Assembly (NCBI GenBank): GCA_021272315.1
Contig: JAJSLI010000040.1
Location: forward strand, 1-45,353
From: Methylacidiphilales bacterium
GTDB lineage: Bacteria > Verrucomicrobiota > Verrucomicrobiia > Methylacidiphilales > UBA1321
Direction of reading: 5' to 3'
Length of the DNA: 45,353 bases
Shown: positions 27,139-38,536 of the stretch, one piece after another
Layout: the number at the start of each line of letters is the position of its first letter
Numbering within the stretch: position 1 is the first letter of the stretch
Translations under genes and position numbers: made by a program
Notes under the pieces: model-generated
The model's database searches: none
What the model was told of the DNA's origin: nothing
What the model saw: only the letters and a program-made list of their open reading frames with translations

Positions 27139-28362
27139 ATGCGTGTCGAAATCATCAATACCGGCACTGAACTCCTCCTCGGTCAGGCCACCAACACCCA
27201 CCTCGGCTATCTGGCCCAGGGCCTTTTCGGGCTCGGTTTGAGGGTCGAGCGTCAGGTCACCGTTCCCGACGGTCCCGCCATCACCGCCGCTTTGCGCGAG
27301 GCCATGGCCCGGGCGGAGCTCATCTTCGTCACCGGCGGGCTCGGCCCCACGTCCGACGACATTACCCGCGACGCCGTGGCCGAGGTTTTCGGCAAAAAGC
27401 TGATCTTTCACCAAGAGATCCTCGACGGCATCGCGGCCAAATTTGCTTCGCGCCATCTCGCCATGAACGATCTTCAGCGCGCCCAGGCCATGGTCCCCGA
27501 AGGCGGCGTCGTGCTCGACAACGCGTACGGCACCGCGCCGGGCCTTATCGTCGAAACCGAGCGTGTGATCGCCATACTTCTGCCCGGGCCGCCCGGCGAA
27601 CTCCGCCCCATGTGGGAGGCCGGCGCGCTGCCGTGGCTCAAAAAGAAATTGGCCGGACGTCTCGCTCCGGTCCACGAAATCACGCTGCGCATTCTCGGTT
27701 TGGGCGAAACCCGCGTGCAGTTGCTGCTCGAGGACGAAGTGAAGGCGCTCGGCCCCATTGAAGTCGGCTACTGCGCCCGCCCAGGCGAAGTCGATCTGCG
27801 TCTTATCGGCCCCGACCCGGCACTCGTGCGGAAGGCCGGCGATCTCGCCCGCGGCAGGCTGGGCGATGCCATCTACGCCGAGGGTGGTGTTACGATGGAG
27901 GAAACCGTCGTTCTCCTCGCCCGCGCCGCCGGCAAGACGGTCGCCACGGCCGAATCGTGCACCGGCGGGCTTGTCGCCAGCCGCATCACCAATGTCCCCC
28001 ACAGTTCCGAAATCTTCCGCTACGGCTGGGTCACCTATGCCAACGAAGCCAAGATCACCGAACTCGGCATCGCGCCCGAACTTCTCGAGAAGCACGGCGC
28101 CGTCAGCGCGGAAACCGCCCGCGCCATGGCCGAGGGCGCCTTGCGCGGCAGTGACGCCGATCTCGCCATCGCCGTCACCGGCATTGCCGGTCCCACCGGC
28201 GGCACGCCCGAAAAGCCGGTCGGCCTGGTCTGGTTCGCCCTCGCGCGCCGCGACGGCCCGGTCGACACGCTCCAGCGCAACCTCTCCACCCAGCGTGAGA
28301 CGTTCAAGTATATGGCTTCGCAAATCGCGCTCGATTTGGTGCGGCGCGCGCTCGTCGCGTAG
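27139..28362 (+). CDS. cinA: CinA-family protein: MoaB-like domain with nicotinamide-nucleotide amidase
   Basis: 407 residues, normal for two-domain CinA. The N-terminal molybdopterin-binding-like domain shows MRVEIINTGTELLLGQATNT and FVTGGLGPTSDDITRDAVAE and is associated with ADP-ribose or NAD-derivative pyrophosphatase activity. The C-terminal domain has TVATAESCTGGLVASRITNV with the nucleophilic Ser, and AIAVTGIAGPTGGTPEKPVG; it deamidates NMN to nicotinic acid mononucleotide in pyridine nucleotide salvage. Both domains look intact. It is the distal gene of a pair with the GYF-domain gene. The widespread name 'competence/damage inducible' does not imply a competence role here. Confidence 0.95.
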   Translation: MRVEIINTGTELLLGQATNTHLGYLAQGLFGLGLRVERQVTVPDGPAITAALREAMARAELIFVTGGLGPTSDDITRDAVAEVFGKKLIFHQEILDGIAAKFASRHLAMNDLQRAQAMVPEGGVVLDNAYGTAPGLIVETERVIAILLPGPPGELRPMWEAGALPWLKKKLAGRLAPVHEITLRILGLGETRVQLLLEDEVKALGPIEVGYCARPGEVDLRLIGPDPALVRKAGDLARGRLGDAIYAEGGVTMEETVVLLARAAGKTVATAESCTGGLVASRITNVPHSSEIFRYGWVTYANEAKITELGIAPELLEKHGAVSAETARAMAEGALRGSDADLAIAVTGIAGPTGGTPEKPVGLVWFALARRDGPVDTLQRNLSTQRETFKYMASQIALDLVRRALVA

Positions 28363-28791
28363 CGCGGTGGCTGGCCGGTGCGGACTTGGCAGGTTGATTT
28401 GAGCGAACATCATTTGTTGTGTCATATTAATTATTTGAAGCGAATTTGGCGCTCCGAGCGAAAAAAGAAATCGGTTTTGTGGAGCCTTGTGGCGCTTAGC
28501 TGCGTCTTGCTGCGTCCAATGCGACTTTTGGGCTGCCTGGAGATTTTGCGTTGTTCTCGTTTCCAAGTTGAAATGGAGGGCGGAGCCGCCCGCTGGTAGC
28601 GGGCTGATGGCGGGCTTGCCGGACTTGTCTGGCGACGGGGCGTCCATGGCCGCACGTTACCGCTGGCCAACCCCCGCTGTCTTGGCGATCTGCGCGAAAA
28701 GCGCGATGGTGGGGATTAAAAGCGGCGTCTGGAAAAATAGCTGTCCCCTCTTTTCTAGAACTGTGAGTCTATACCAAGACCTGACCCCTTT
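28363..28791. other. Intergenic region with hairpin repeats, no gene
   Basis: About 430 bp between cinA and the alpha-galactosidase. Two adjoining hairpins lie at 28578-28603 (GGGCGGAGCCGCCC, then CCCGCTGGTAGCGGG). From 28711 the sequence resembles a mobile intergenic repeat. Open frames across the region are antisense extensions without family resemblance. Confidence 0.55.
28711..28787. repeat. Probable mobile-repeat remnant abutting the alpha-galactosidase ORF
   Basis: AGCGGCGTCTGGAAAAATAG then CTGTCCCC, and ACCAAGACCTGACCCC just before the ATG, resemble strings (GGGGACAGCTATTTTCCAGA, GGGGTCAGGTCTTG) that I remember as recurring in intergenic repeats near REP-type transposases in diverse bacteria. 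Identification is from memory only. Confidence 0.45.
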
Positions 28792-30711
28792 ATGTTTTTT
28801 CCCCCCGACCCGTGGCAATCTTCCCAGCCGCCTTTTAGTTTCAAGTATGACGGGAAGGAGTCATCCACGCTTCTTTCCAGCTGGCAGAAGTCGCAGGAAT
28901 CGGTGCCCAGCGAGGGGGGGCAGTTAGAGCGCAAAACTTTCACCGATCCAGCGACCGGTCTCAAAGTCACCGCCGAAGTGCGAACGTTCAGGGACTACGA
29001 CGCGGTGGAATGGGTCCTTAAATTCTCGAATCAAGGCAAGACCGACACGCCGATCCTTGAGGACATCGAGCCCCTGGCCTCCTCCCTGCCGGTTACGACC
29101 GCCGCTCAGGTGGTGGTCCATTCCGTCCAGGGGAGCAGCGCGAGCCAGACCGACTTTGAGCCGCAAATTCAACCTCTGGGACAAAACGGAAGCGTCAAGT
29201 TGGGATCGAGCGGGGGCCGCTCTTCCAACGGGATGCTCCCTTTTTTTGATCTTCAGGTCGATCAGCACGGCGTCATCGGGGCGATTGGCTGGACGGGCAA
29301 CTGGAGCGCAGAGTTTTCCCGGAATCATGAGGGAAACACGGTTAGCTTGAGCGCGGGAATGCAAAAGACCCATCTCGTGCTGCATCCGGGCGAGGAGATC
29401 CGCACACCCCGGATTTTGCTTTTGAACTGGAGCGGAGACCGGGACGAGGCGCACAACATCTGGCGCCGACTCTTGCTTGCCTATTATACGCCGCAGGAAA
29501 AAGGGCAGCCGTTGGTCGGACCAGCCTGTTATCTCACCTGGGGCAATGCGCTCCTTGGCAACAAATTGGCGCGGGCCCAGGAGCTGGTCCAGAAACAGAT
29601 TCCGTTCGACGTCTACTGGATCGATGCCGGCTGGTACGGAAATGAAGACTATACCGAGGGCTCAACCGTGCATGACACGCCCTGGTGGAGGAATCGGGGC
29701 AACTGGTGGCCCAACAAGCCATGCTATCCTGACGGGTTCAAGCCGCTCAGCGCTCTTTTGCATCAAAAAGGTATCGATTTTCTCCTCTGGTTCGAGCCGG
29801 AGCAAGCCGATCCGGGAACCGCCCTCCTGACCGAACATCCCGAGTGGTTCCTGAAACGGAAAGACGGCGGGGGTCTGCTCAACCTCGGCGATCCCGAAGC
29901 CCGGAAGGGAATCACCGATCTTGTCTCCGATTTGATCACGCAGGGAGGAGTGGACTGGTATCGGCAGGATTTCAACATTGCGCCGGATTCCTTTTGGGTT
30001 GATCCGCCCGACCGGATCGGCATGACCGAAATCAGGTATATCGAGGGGCTCTATGCTTTTTGGGACGATCTGCGGGCCCGCCATCCGGGGTTAAAGATCG
30101 ACAATTGCGCGAGCGGGGGAAGGCGTCTCGACCTGGAAACCATTTCGCGAAGCATGGCGCTTTGGCGAAGCGATTATTCCTGCTTCCAGTCCAACGCGAC
30201 CGGCCCGCAGCTTCAGACGCTCGGGCTTGCGCCCTGGGTTCCGCTCAGCGCGGGCTGCTGCGAAGGGAATGACACCTACTCGCTGCGCAGCGCCTACAGT
30301 CCCGGCCTCGTGATCGACAGTGACTGCAACATGATTATCCCGAAGGACGACGCGTGGTTGAAGGCGGGCCTCGAGGAATTTCATCAGGCGCGTCCCTTCT
30401 TTTACGGAGACTTTTACCCGCTCCTCTCCTTTAGTCCTCTATCAAATTACTGGAGCGCGATGCAATTCGACCGTCCCGACCTGAAAGCGGGCCTGGCGAT
30501 GTTCTTTCGCCGCGCGGACAGTCCCTTTTCTTCCATCGAAGCGCATCTTCGGAAGATCGATCCAGCCGCCACCTACTCCGTGGAAATTCGCACCGAGTTG
30601 GGAACAGGCCCTATTCAAACGATATCGGGGAAGCAGCTTATCGATTTACCCATCACTCTTCCGACGAAGCCAGGTTCAGCCCTCGTGTTCTACGCAAGAC
30701 GATCTCCTTGA
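28792..30711 (+). CDS. GH36-type alpha-galactosidase, probably 5'-truncated
   Basis: Clan GH-D glycoside hydrolase releasing alpha-linked galactose. An N-terminal beta-sandwich (FSFKYDGKESSTLLSSWQKS to about residue 225) precedes the (beta/alpha)8 barrel. Barrel landmarks are FDVYWIDAGWYGNEDY, LLWFEPEQADPGT, GVDWYRQDFNIAP with the nucleophile Asp at about 393, and DNCASGGRRLDLETISRSMALWRSDYS with the acid/base Asp at about 461. A C-terminal beta domain ends at 639. Secreted relatives start with a signal peptide and more N-terminal residues; here the ORF opens inside a repeat, no ribosome site precedes the ATG, and the in-frame stop at 28756 blocks extension. The catalytic part is intact, but export and expression are doubtful. 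Confidence 0.82.
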   Translation: MFFPPDPWQSSQPPFSFKYDGKESSTLLSSWQKSQESVPSEGGQLERKTFTDPATGLKVTAEVRTFRDYDAVEWVLKFSNQGKTDTPILEDIEPLASSLPVTTAAQVVVHSVQGSSASQTDFEPQIQPLGQNGSVKLGSSGGRSSNGMLPFFDLQVDQHGVIGAIGWTGNWSAEFSRNHEGNTVSLSAGMQKTHLVLHPGEEIRTPRILLLNWSGDRDEAHNIWRRLLLAYYTPQEKGQPLVGPACYLTWGNALLGNKLARAQELVQKQIPFDVYWIDAGWYGNEDYTEGSTVHDTPWWRNRGNWWPNKPCYPDGFKPLSALLHQKGIDFLLWFEPEQADPGTALLTEHPEWFLKRKDGGGLLNLGDPEARKGITDLVSDLITQGGVDWYRQDFNIAPDSFWVDPPDRIGMTEIRYIEGLYAFWDDLRARHPGLKIDNCASGGRRLDLETISRSMALWRSDYSCFQSNATGPQLQTLGLAPWVPLSAGCCEGNDTYSLRSAYSPGLVIDSDCNMIIPKDDAWLKAGLEEFHQARPFFYGDFYPLLSFSPLSNYWSAMQFDRPDLKAGLAMFFRRADSPFSSIEAHLRKIDPAATYSVEIRTELGTGPIQTISGKQLIDLPITLPTKPGSALVFYARRSP

Positions 30712-30749
30712 GAGTTATTTTTTTGCGCTCGCCTGTGCCCTTTTCGCGA

Positions 30750-31016
30750 CTATTTAGTTCCGCGCCTGTTCTCCTCGTTTAATATCTCGGTGAAGTCACT
30801 TGTTGTTAATTCGATGATTGGGCAGTTACGAATTGCGTATCGAATCGCTTGATTCTGATTTAAGGTAACGCCAAGATTTGCGGCTGCGGCGATGATGTCC
30901 ATGACTCTGTTCAAATCGAAACGGTAGCATGCAAGATTTAACACCGTTGGTTTTTCTCTTTTTTGAAGCGCGGACAACTTTCGGTTCTCGTCGCCGATTT
31001 TCTTTTTCGGGGTCAT
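30750..31016 (-). CDS. Small hypothetical protein, AT-rich
   Basis: 88 residues, not recognised. It has a basic N-terminus (MTPKKKIGDENRKLSALQKR), then YRFDLNRVMDIIAAAANLGV and LNQNQAIRYAIRNC, predicted helices separated by a short turn, and ends in an acidic-basic tail. The helical centre could be a small DNA-binding or antitoxin-like module, but nothing specific supports that. It is AT-rich compared with neighbours and sits alone, convergent with the alpha-galactosidase and 84 bp from the CsbD gene. The ATG at 31016 is the only reasonable start. Confidence 0.5.
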   Translation of the reverse strand: MTPKKKIGDENRKLSALQKREKPTVLNLACYRFDLNRVMDIIAAAANLGVTLNQNQAIRYAIRNCPIIELTTSDFTEILNEENRRGTK

Positions 31017-31100
31017 TTACACTGCCTATCCCCCAAGCAATTTGATGTCAATGGTCGGGACCGATTCCTTTACAATTTCGGAATAAGGCAGGGACCGCTA

Positions 31101-31325
31101 TTAGGGTAAATGTTGAGCAGCAGCCACGCGGCAGAAAGCGGTTGCTTCCTCGACGGCTCTTTCAATCACCTCGCGGGTTTCGCCGGTGGACTTCTGAATC
31201 CGACCGAACAATTCCTCCTTTTTACCGGTGACGTAGAGGAGATCGTCGTCGGTGAGCTTGGACCATTTCTGTTTTAACTTGCCCTTGGCAATGTTCCAAT
31301 CGCCTTTGATTTCGAGTGCGTTCAT
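31101..31325 (-). CDS. CsbD-family stress-response protein
   Basis: A 74-residue hydrophilic protein of the CsbD-like family, whose members are strongly induced by general stress but have no established mechanism. The first two thirds show the family pattern: IKGDWNIAKGKLKQKWSKLT, DDDLLYVTGKKEELFGRIQK and STGETREVIERAVEE. The C-terminus (FCRVAAAQHLP) replaces the more usual short tail. It is a single gene with about 375 bp upstream before ccsA ends, presumably holding its promoter. Confidence 0.88.
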   Translation of the reverse strand: MNALEIKGDWNIAKGKLKQKWSKLTDDDLLYVTGKKEELFGRIQKSTGETREVIERAVEEATAFCRVAAAQHLP

Positions 31326-31701
31326 AGACTGAAGTTACCGCCGGGGCAGATCCCTCGCGATGGGGTATAACCCTACTGGATTATCGAATCCGAGAACACG
31401 GCATAAGAAGCGCGCAATGAATCGAAGACCATTCAACCTGGAAGAAGATCAGTCTGTCTTTGAAACTGGCAGTCAGACTGGTTATTAGTTAAAGAAAAGT
31501 TTGCCGGCAAAACGTCATCGATCCGTTTTACATAAAGGTCAACCTGCGATCTTAAAAAGGCAGGGGAAGTGGCCAAAGTAGGTCCCGGAAATGGGCGGGG
31601 CATGCTCGGAGTCCCGCGACACGGCCGCGGAAATATAATTTGAATCAGCCAAAATTCCTTAACTCGTGTGCGAAAATAAGGACAAGCCCTCAGCCCGGCC
31701 A
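31326..31701. other. Intergenic region of about 375 bp, nothing firm
   Basis: Lies between the CsbD gene (transcribed away from it) and the end of ccsA. It should hold the csbD promoter and the terminator of the cytochrome operon. I see no strong hairpin with a U-tract, no tRNA and no credible open frame. Confidence 0.4.
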
Positions 31702-33576
31702 TTACGCCCGCGCCTGAAAACTTTTCCACATGCCCTTGGGCATAAGGCCGAGGGCGATGAAGGCGAGCTGGCTGACGACAAAGAGGGAGAGCCACTTGAA
31801 CGCGGCGTCGGTGAAGCCGTAGCTGTGGAGGCCGATGCCGAGCATGTTGACGCCGAACCACGACCAGCTGGTGACGACGTTTCCAAAAATCGCGCAGTTG
31901 ACCAGGCCGCGCTCGCGAATCATGCCGCCCCAGCGCAAATGGAGGATGAGCGCGTTCCATAGAACGATGATGAGCGCGCCGTTTTCCTTCGGGTCCCAGC
32001 CCCAGAACCGGCCCCAGGATTGGTCCGCCCAGATGCCGCCAAGGACGGTGCCGACAAAGCTGAAGAGGGTGGCAAAGCAGACGATGCCGTAAATCATCCT
32101 CGCGAGGGACCGGCCGGTCGCCTCGTCGAGCGTTTTGGTGAAGACGCCGCGCAGGATGTAGATGAGGGCGAGGAACCCGGCCACAAAGGTGCTGGCGTAG
32201 CCGGTGGTGACGGCCACGACGTGGGTCGCGAGCCAGAAGTTCGTATCGAGCACGGCGCGCATCATCTCCATGGTGTCGCCGTCCACGGCAAGATTTTGCG
32301 CGATGACGAGGGTGATGAAGCCGATGCCCGCCGCGACGACCGCGCCTATGCCGTTGCGGTGAATTTTTTCCAGGACGAGGCCCAAAATGACCGCGCCCCA
32401 GCCGATGAAGATGGCGGAGGAATAGAGATTGGTCACGGGCGGCCGGCCCTCGAGGACCATGCGGTAAATCAGGCCGGTGGTGTGAATGACGAAGGCCAGC
32501 CCGATCAGCCAGACCGACGAACGGCGCAGGGTTTCGGACAAATTGAACCAGGAGAAAACGGCGAGGAGGCCGGCGACGACGTAAATGATCAGGGCGCCGT
32601 AAAACGGTTGCATCTGATTGAAGAAGACCTCGGCTTTGGCCTTGTGCATCGCGGGGGAAAATTCAGGAACAAGCGACGCGCGGTAATCGTCGAGCGCGGC
32701 GTTGAAGGCGGTGACGTCTCCATTTTTGAAGGCGTCGGCCATGGTGGCGTAGGCGGTGACGGCGGGGTTGATGGGATTGCCCTTTGCGGCGTCCAGCAAG
32801 GTCGCGCCCACGCGCTGCCATTCGCCGGCGGGGTCCTGAGGCGGCACGACCAGCGGCGCATCGAGCTGGGACATGTCATCGAACTGCTGCACGTTATTGA
32901 CGAAGGCGTTGAAGACGGCCTGGTCGTATTTCTGCCCGGCCTGCTGCGCCCGGACGGCGGTGATGCCGGCGGGGATCATGGCCTCGAAATCGGCCAGTTG
33001 CTGCTTCCAGTCGGACACGTCTTGCGGCTGAACGGTGTTTTTGAGTTCCTCGTAAAGCAGCAGCCGCTCGAAGACCTTGACGACGGCCTGCTCATAGGCG
33101 CTGCGCTCGGCCGATTCGACTTTCTGGACGCGCTGGTTTTCCTTGTTGAGCAGATCGAAGCAGGGCGCGATTTCGTTCCAGGAATAATGCTTGCCGTCGT
33201 GATGCCGCGCGAGGTCGCGCTCGGGCAGCTTGAGCAGGGTGATAAGATCGGGGTTGTCCACGCGGAAGACGGGCCAGGCGTCGGCCACGGCGGGGTTCAT
33301 CATGACGTTGACGAGCCATTCGTTGGCGGAAATGATTTTCGGGCTCCAGTCATTCCACGGCTCGGTATCGAGGGTCTGCTTCTCGCGGATTTCCAGGAGC
33401 GAATTGCGCGCGAGGGAGTCCATCGGTTTCAATCGTCCATTAAAAACGAGCGGCAGCGCGCTGAATTCGCCGTAGTGAAAATCGGTGTCGGCGGGCGGGC
33501 TCAGCGCATTGACCAGGAACCACGCGGCGAACGAGACAGTCAAAATCAGCGGCACCCACTGTTTGAATTTTTTCAT
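31702..33576 (-). CDS. ccsA: Cytochrome c biogenesis protein CcsA (System II haem handling), long form
   Basis: With ResB it forms the System II cytochrome c synthase, which exports haem and attaches it to CXXCH motifs in the periplasm. At 624 residues it is about twice the size of a minimal CcsA. The C-terminal 300 residues contain the membrane core and the haem-binding tryptophan-rich loop QSWGRFWGWDPKENGALIIV, plus candidate haem-ligand histidines in LAFVIHTTGLIYRM, ATHVVAVTTGYAS and ALILHLRWGG. The N-terminal part is a membrane helix followed by a large, mostly helical periplasmic domain starting GEFSALPLVFNGRLKPMDSLARNSL, a feature I associate with Bacteroidota and Verrucomicrobiota versions. 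AAAAGGA precedes the ATG. The start overlaps the resB stop by four bases. Confidence 0.93.
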   Translation of the reverse strand: MKKFKQWVPLILTVSFAAWFLVNALSPPADTDFHYGEFSALPLVFNGRLKPMDSLARNSLLEIREKQTLDTEPWNDWSPKIISANEWLVNVMMNPAVADAWPVFRVDNPDLITLLKLPERDLARHHDGKHYSWNEIAPCFDLLNKENQRVQKVESAERSAYEQAVVKVFERLLLYEELKNTVQPQDVSDWKQQLADFEAMIPAGITAVRAQQAGQKYDQAVFNAFVNNVQQFDDMSQLDAPLVVPPQDPAGEWQRVGATLLDAAKGNPINPAVTAYATMADAFKNGDVTAFNAALDDYRASLVPEFSPAMHKAKAEVFFNQMQPFYGALIIYVVAGLLAVFSWFNLSETLRRSSVWLIGLAFVIHTTGLIYRMVLEGRPPVTNLYSSAIFIGWGAVILGLVLEKIHRNGIGAVVAAGIGFITLVIAQNLAVDGDTMEMMRAVLDTNFWLATHVVAVTTGYASTFVAGFLALIYILRGVFTKTLDEATGRSLARMIYGIVCFATLFSFVGTVLGGIWADQSWGRFWGWDPKENGALIIVLWNALILHLRWGGMIRERGLVNCAIFGNVVTSWSWFGVNMLGIGLHSYGFTDAAFKWLSLFVVSQLAFIALGLMPKGMWKSFQARA

Positions 33577-34841
33577 GGGGTTTTCCTTTTCGACAGAAAG
33601 CCGACGAGGTGGAACATGAATTGAATCACAAGTCCGAGGGCGACCATCGCACAGCCGATGTAAGGGGTCAACCAGCTTGGGTTGTGGACGACCTGCAGCA
33701 CGGAAGACGCCACGCGCCCGGCCTGGCGCGCCGCCTGGCCCGCGTCCATCTGATACTGGTAAAACGTCAGCCCGGCGTAGCGCAACGGATGGTTCATGGA
33801 GATTTCCACCTCGCGGTTTTCGCCCGTTTTTGGATTGTTCAGCCGGACGCGGCTGCGGAAATCCTTCGGGATGTCCGTGCCTTCATAAACCGTGTGGGTG
33901 GCCTTGAGCAACTCGAGCGAAAAGGGCAGGTAAACACGCTCAGGCCGTAGCGCGAAGGTGAATTGTTTTCCGCCGATGGCGATGGTTTGCGGCTGGGTCA
34001 ACTGGGCGATTATTTTTTGGGCCATCTCCGCGCCCAATTGCTCGCTGTAACTTTGCCGGAGCGCATCCACCATCTGGATGTCGGCCGTCCAGTCGGAAAC
34101 GACCCAGTCGCCGAGCGGGCCGTTCGGGCCGGTGATTTCAATCTGGGCGGTCGGCACGTTTGGCTCGTCCGGATTGTTCGATTCGGCGGCGGGAGTGAAA
34201 TCGAAACTGGTGGCGATGCCATTGGGGGCCAGGGGAGGGCCGTTTTTCATCATCGGCGCGCGAAAAGTCGATTCGGAATTCTTCCAGTAACTTTTGACGC
34301 GGATCGTGAACGGCAGATTTTCATTTTGAATATCACCGCCGTTTTCGAGCAGCCGGCCCGGGATGGCGACGACTTCTTCGTCATTGCCGCCGGAGTCGAT
34401 GGTGACGGCCAGTTCGTGATGGATCGAGCTTTCGGCGTACGCTTTCGTCTGGCCCTCGGCAAAATAGATCTGCGATTCATGCGCGAGCATGTCGGTGGCA
34501 AGCTGGCCGACGAGGAGGAGAATGACACCGGCATGCGCGAGTTGGATGCCGATTTTTTTAGTCGAGAGTTGAAAGCGATAGATGTGCGCGGAGACGAGAT
34601 TGAGGACGAGCATCGTACCGATGAGATAGCCGCCGGGCAGGATAATCGGGATCTTCCACCCGAACATATTGAGCCCGAAGATGAACCACTGGCGGAAGTA
34701 ACGCGCCTGCGCGTTGTAAAGACCCTCGTCCACCTGCGCGATCGTGCCGATGAACACGAGGATGATCGCGAAAGCGAGCAGAACCACCGTGAGCCGCAGC
34801 GAGGTGAAGAATTTGATCACCCAGTCAACGAGCATTCGCAT
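33573..34841 (-). CDS. resB: ResB-like cytochrome c biogenesis protein
   Basis: Partner of CcsA in System II cytochrome c maturation, holding apocytochrome and helping with thiol reduction and haem ligation. 422 residues. Three N-terminal helices are visible (FFTSLRLTVVLLAFAIILVFIG, IPIILPGGYLIGTMLVLNLV, LAHAGVILLLVGQLATDML), followed by a large periplasmic domain ending in EISMNHPLRYAGLTFYQYQM, the family's N-x-P-L-R-Y-x-G motif, and a last helix (YIGCAMVALGLVIQFMFHLV). The start overlaps the lipoprotein gene by 17 bases and the stop overlaps ccsA by four, so the three are tightly coupled. Confidence 0.92.
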   Translation of the reverse strand: MRMLVDWVIKFFTSLRLTVVLLAFAIILVFIGTIAQVDEGLYNAQARYFRQWFIFGLNMFGWKIPIILPGGYLIGTMLVLNLVSAHIYRFQLSTKKIGIQLAHAGVILLLVGQLATDMLAHESQIYFAEGQTKAYAESSIHHELAVTIDSGGNDEEVVAIPGRLLENGGDIQNENLPFTIRVKSYWKNSESTFRAPMMKNGPPLAPNGIATSFDFTPAAESNNPDEPNVPTAQIEITGPNGPLGDWVVSDWTADIQMVDALRQSYSEQLGAEMAQKIIAQLTQPQTIAIGGKQFTFALRPERVYLPFSLELLKATHTVYEGTDIPKDFRSRVRLNNPKTGENREVEISMNHPLRYAGLTFYQYQMDAGQAARQAGRVASSVLQVVHNPSWLTPYIGCAMVALGLVIQFMFHLVGFLSKRKTP

Positions 34842-35985
34842 AGTTTGCCGATCGGATGAAAACCGTGAAGGCGTCCTTCTGCTGCGCGACGATTTGCTTG
34901 TCGCCCATCAATTTGTAGAACCACGTCTGGCCGTTGAGCGGGACAATCGCTCCGATCAGTTCCGTGGGCGCCCCGGTTTTCGCATCCACGCCCGCGAAAT
35001 CAACCAGCGTCGCCTTGCCGCCCGGCACATCCAGCGATTGCGCGAGTTGCGGCAGGTCACTTTCTCCGACCGCGCCCAGGCCGAGCTGCCCGCGCCAGCG
35101 GTTCACGTTGGCCAGGAGACCGCCGCCCTCGCCGCCCATCTCGGCCACGTTCACTTCCGCTTTAGCACTGCCTTGGCCGGGGATGGAAAATTCCGCCAGA
35201 AGAAATTGCGAAGGCGGCTGCGACTGCCAGCCGGGTGGAACGGTCCAGATCGGAATGGTATTTTCATTTTCGCTTTGAACCGCCGAAGCGGCGGGCATTT
35301 GGGCCGGCGCAGCCTGCGTGTTGTCCACAAACGAGACGGATTTCAAGAATTGGATGAATTTATCCTTTTGCGAGGAAACGAACGCATCCTCGCCGGTCAT
35401 TTTAAAAAACCAGCTCATCGTGCCCTGAGTCAACATCGCCACCAGGATGCGCTGGCGGGACTTCCCAATCATCGGCTGATCACTGACGAATTCGAACAGC
35501 CGGCCCTGATCCGAGCCGATGGCGACCGGTTCCGCCTGGTTGACGGCACCCGGGTCCGTCGTGGCGGGCAATTGCACCTGTGAGCGCCACATGTTGACCA
35601 GTTCCAAATCACGCCCGACGATGGGCAGGGGAGTGACCGACACGTCCGCGGACAGCCCGTTCGAGCCGAGGGCGTTGAAACTGGCGGCGCGCATTTCACT
35701 GGGCGGTTTTTCCTGCCAGCCGTCGGGTAATTGATATTTGAGTTGGGGGAGGGATATCGCGCCTTCCGGGGGCGGGGGCGAGCTCATATCCGGCGAAGCC
35801 GCTTGCGGCGTTGTCGACGGAGCTTCAGCCGAAGCGGTTTGTGGAGGCGGCGTGGAGTCGTCCTTCTGGACGTGATAGATCTTTGGCTCGTCCCGGTTGC
35901 AACCAGCCAGGGCTGCAATCAAAATGACGCCTGCCACGCCGTGCATCCAGCGCACGTTCTTGTTCCAACGCATAAAATTCATCAT
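34825..35985 (-). CDS. Lipoprotein with two repeated domains, coupled to resB-ccsA
   Basis: 386 residues with a lipoprotein signal peptide ending LIAALAGC, so the mature protein would be anchored by a lipidated Cys. A Pro/Ser-rich linker is followed by two copies of one domain: the first begins KYQLPDGWQEKPPSEMRAAS and ends FKMTGEDAFVSSQKDKFIQF; the second begins WTVPPGWQSQPPSQFLLAEF and ends YKLMGDKQIVAQQKDAFTVF. I do not recognise a named family. Its 3' end overlaps resB by 17 bp and it lies between the CbcL-like gene and the haem-ligation pair, so a role in cytochrome assembly or stability is a reasonable guess only. AAACAAATG precedes the start. Confidence 0.78.
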   Translation of the reverse strand: MMNFMRWNKNVRWMHGVAGVILIAALAGCNRDEPKIYHVQKDDSTPPPQTASAEAPSTTPQAASPDMSSPPPPEGAISLPQLKYQLPDGWQEKPPSEMRAASFNALGSNGLSADVSVTPLPIVGRDLELVNMWRSQVQLPATTDPGAVNQAEPVAIGSDQGRLFEFVSDQPMIGKSRQRILVAMLTQGTMSWFFKMTGEDAFVSSQKDKFIQFLKSVSFVDNTQAAPAQMPAASAVQSENENTIPIWTVPPGWQSQPPSQFLLAEFSIPGQGSAKAEVNVAEMGGEGGGLLANVNRWRGQLGLGAVGESDLPQLAQSLDVPGGKATLVDFAGVDAKTGAPTELIGAIVPLNGQTWFYKLMGDKQIVAQQKDAFTVFIRSANYANAR

Positions 35986-36218
35986 TTGTTTGTCATTATA
36001 GGGCCGCAGGCAACGCTTGCTGGCCGTTCATTGGCTATTACTCACTATCCCTTGGTATTGTTAGAGCAAAAGCGGAGGGATGACCAACAGGAAACCTTCT
36101 ATTTTGGCAGGTTTCCGCAGGGTAACTGGCGTGGGAACAGCAGGCCACAAGAGGCAGCCCGAAGAAAAACCTCTCCATGATGTTGGCTGGCAACGGTTCC
36201 CGGTCTTTTCTGCCGCCG

Positions 36219-38468
<2,250 letters not shown>

Positions 38469-38536
38469 TTATTTAAACCACAGATCACCCTTCGCGGTTT
38501 TCAGCCGCATGGCGCAAATCGCCCTTCTCCGCCGGG

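Noticed and set aside
27070..28647. A 525-codon minus-strand frame opposite cinA
   Set aside because: It overlaps a clear cinA completely, has no domain signature, and runs into intergenic repeats at its 5' end.
30750..31016. The small orphan as an antitoxin of a toxin-antitoxin pair
   Set aside because: No partner gene overlaps or adjoins it; the next gene is CsbD-like, and no specific DNA-binding motif is visible.
32020..33624. A 534-codon open frame on the plus strand opposite ccsA and resB
   Set aside because: It is antisense to two well-supported genes, is rich in Gly, Asp, Glu and His as expected from the complement of GC-rich coding DNA, and matches no family.
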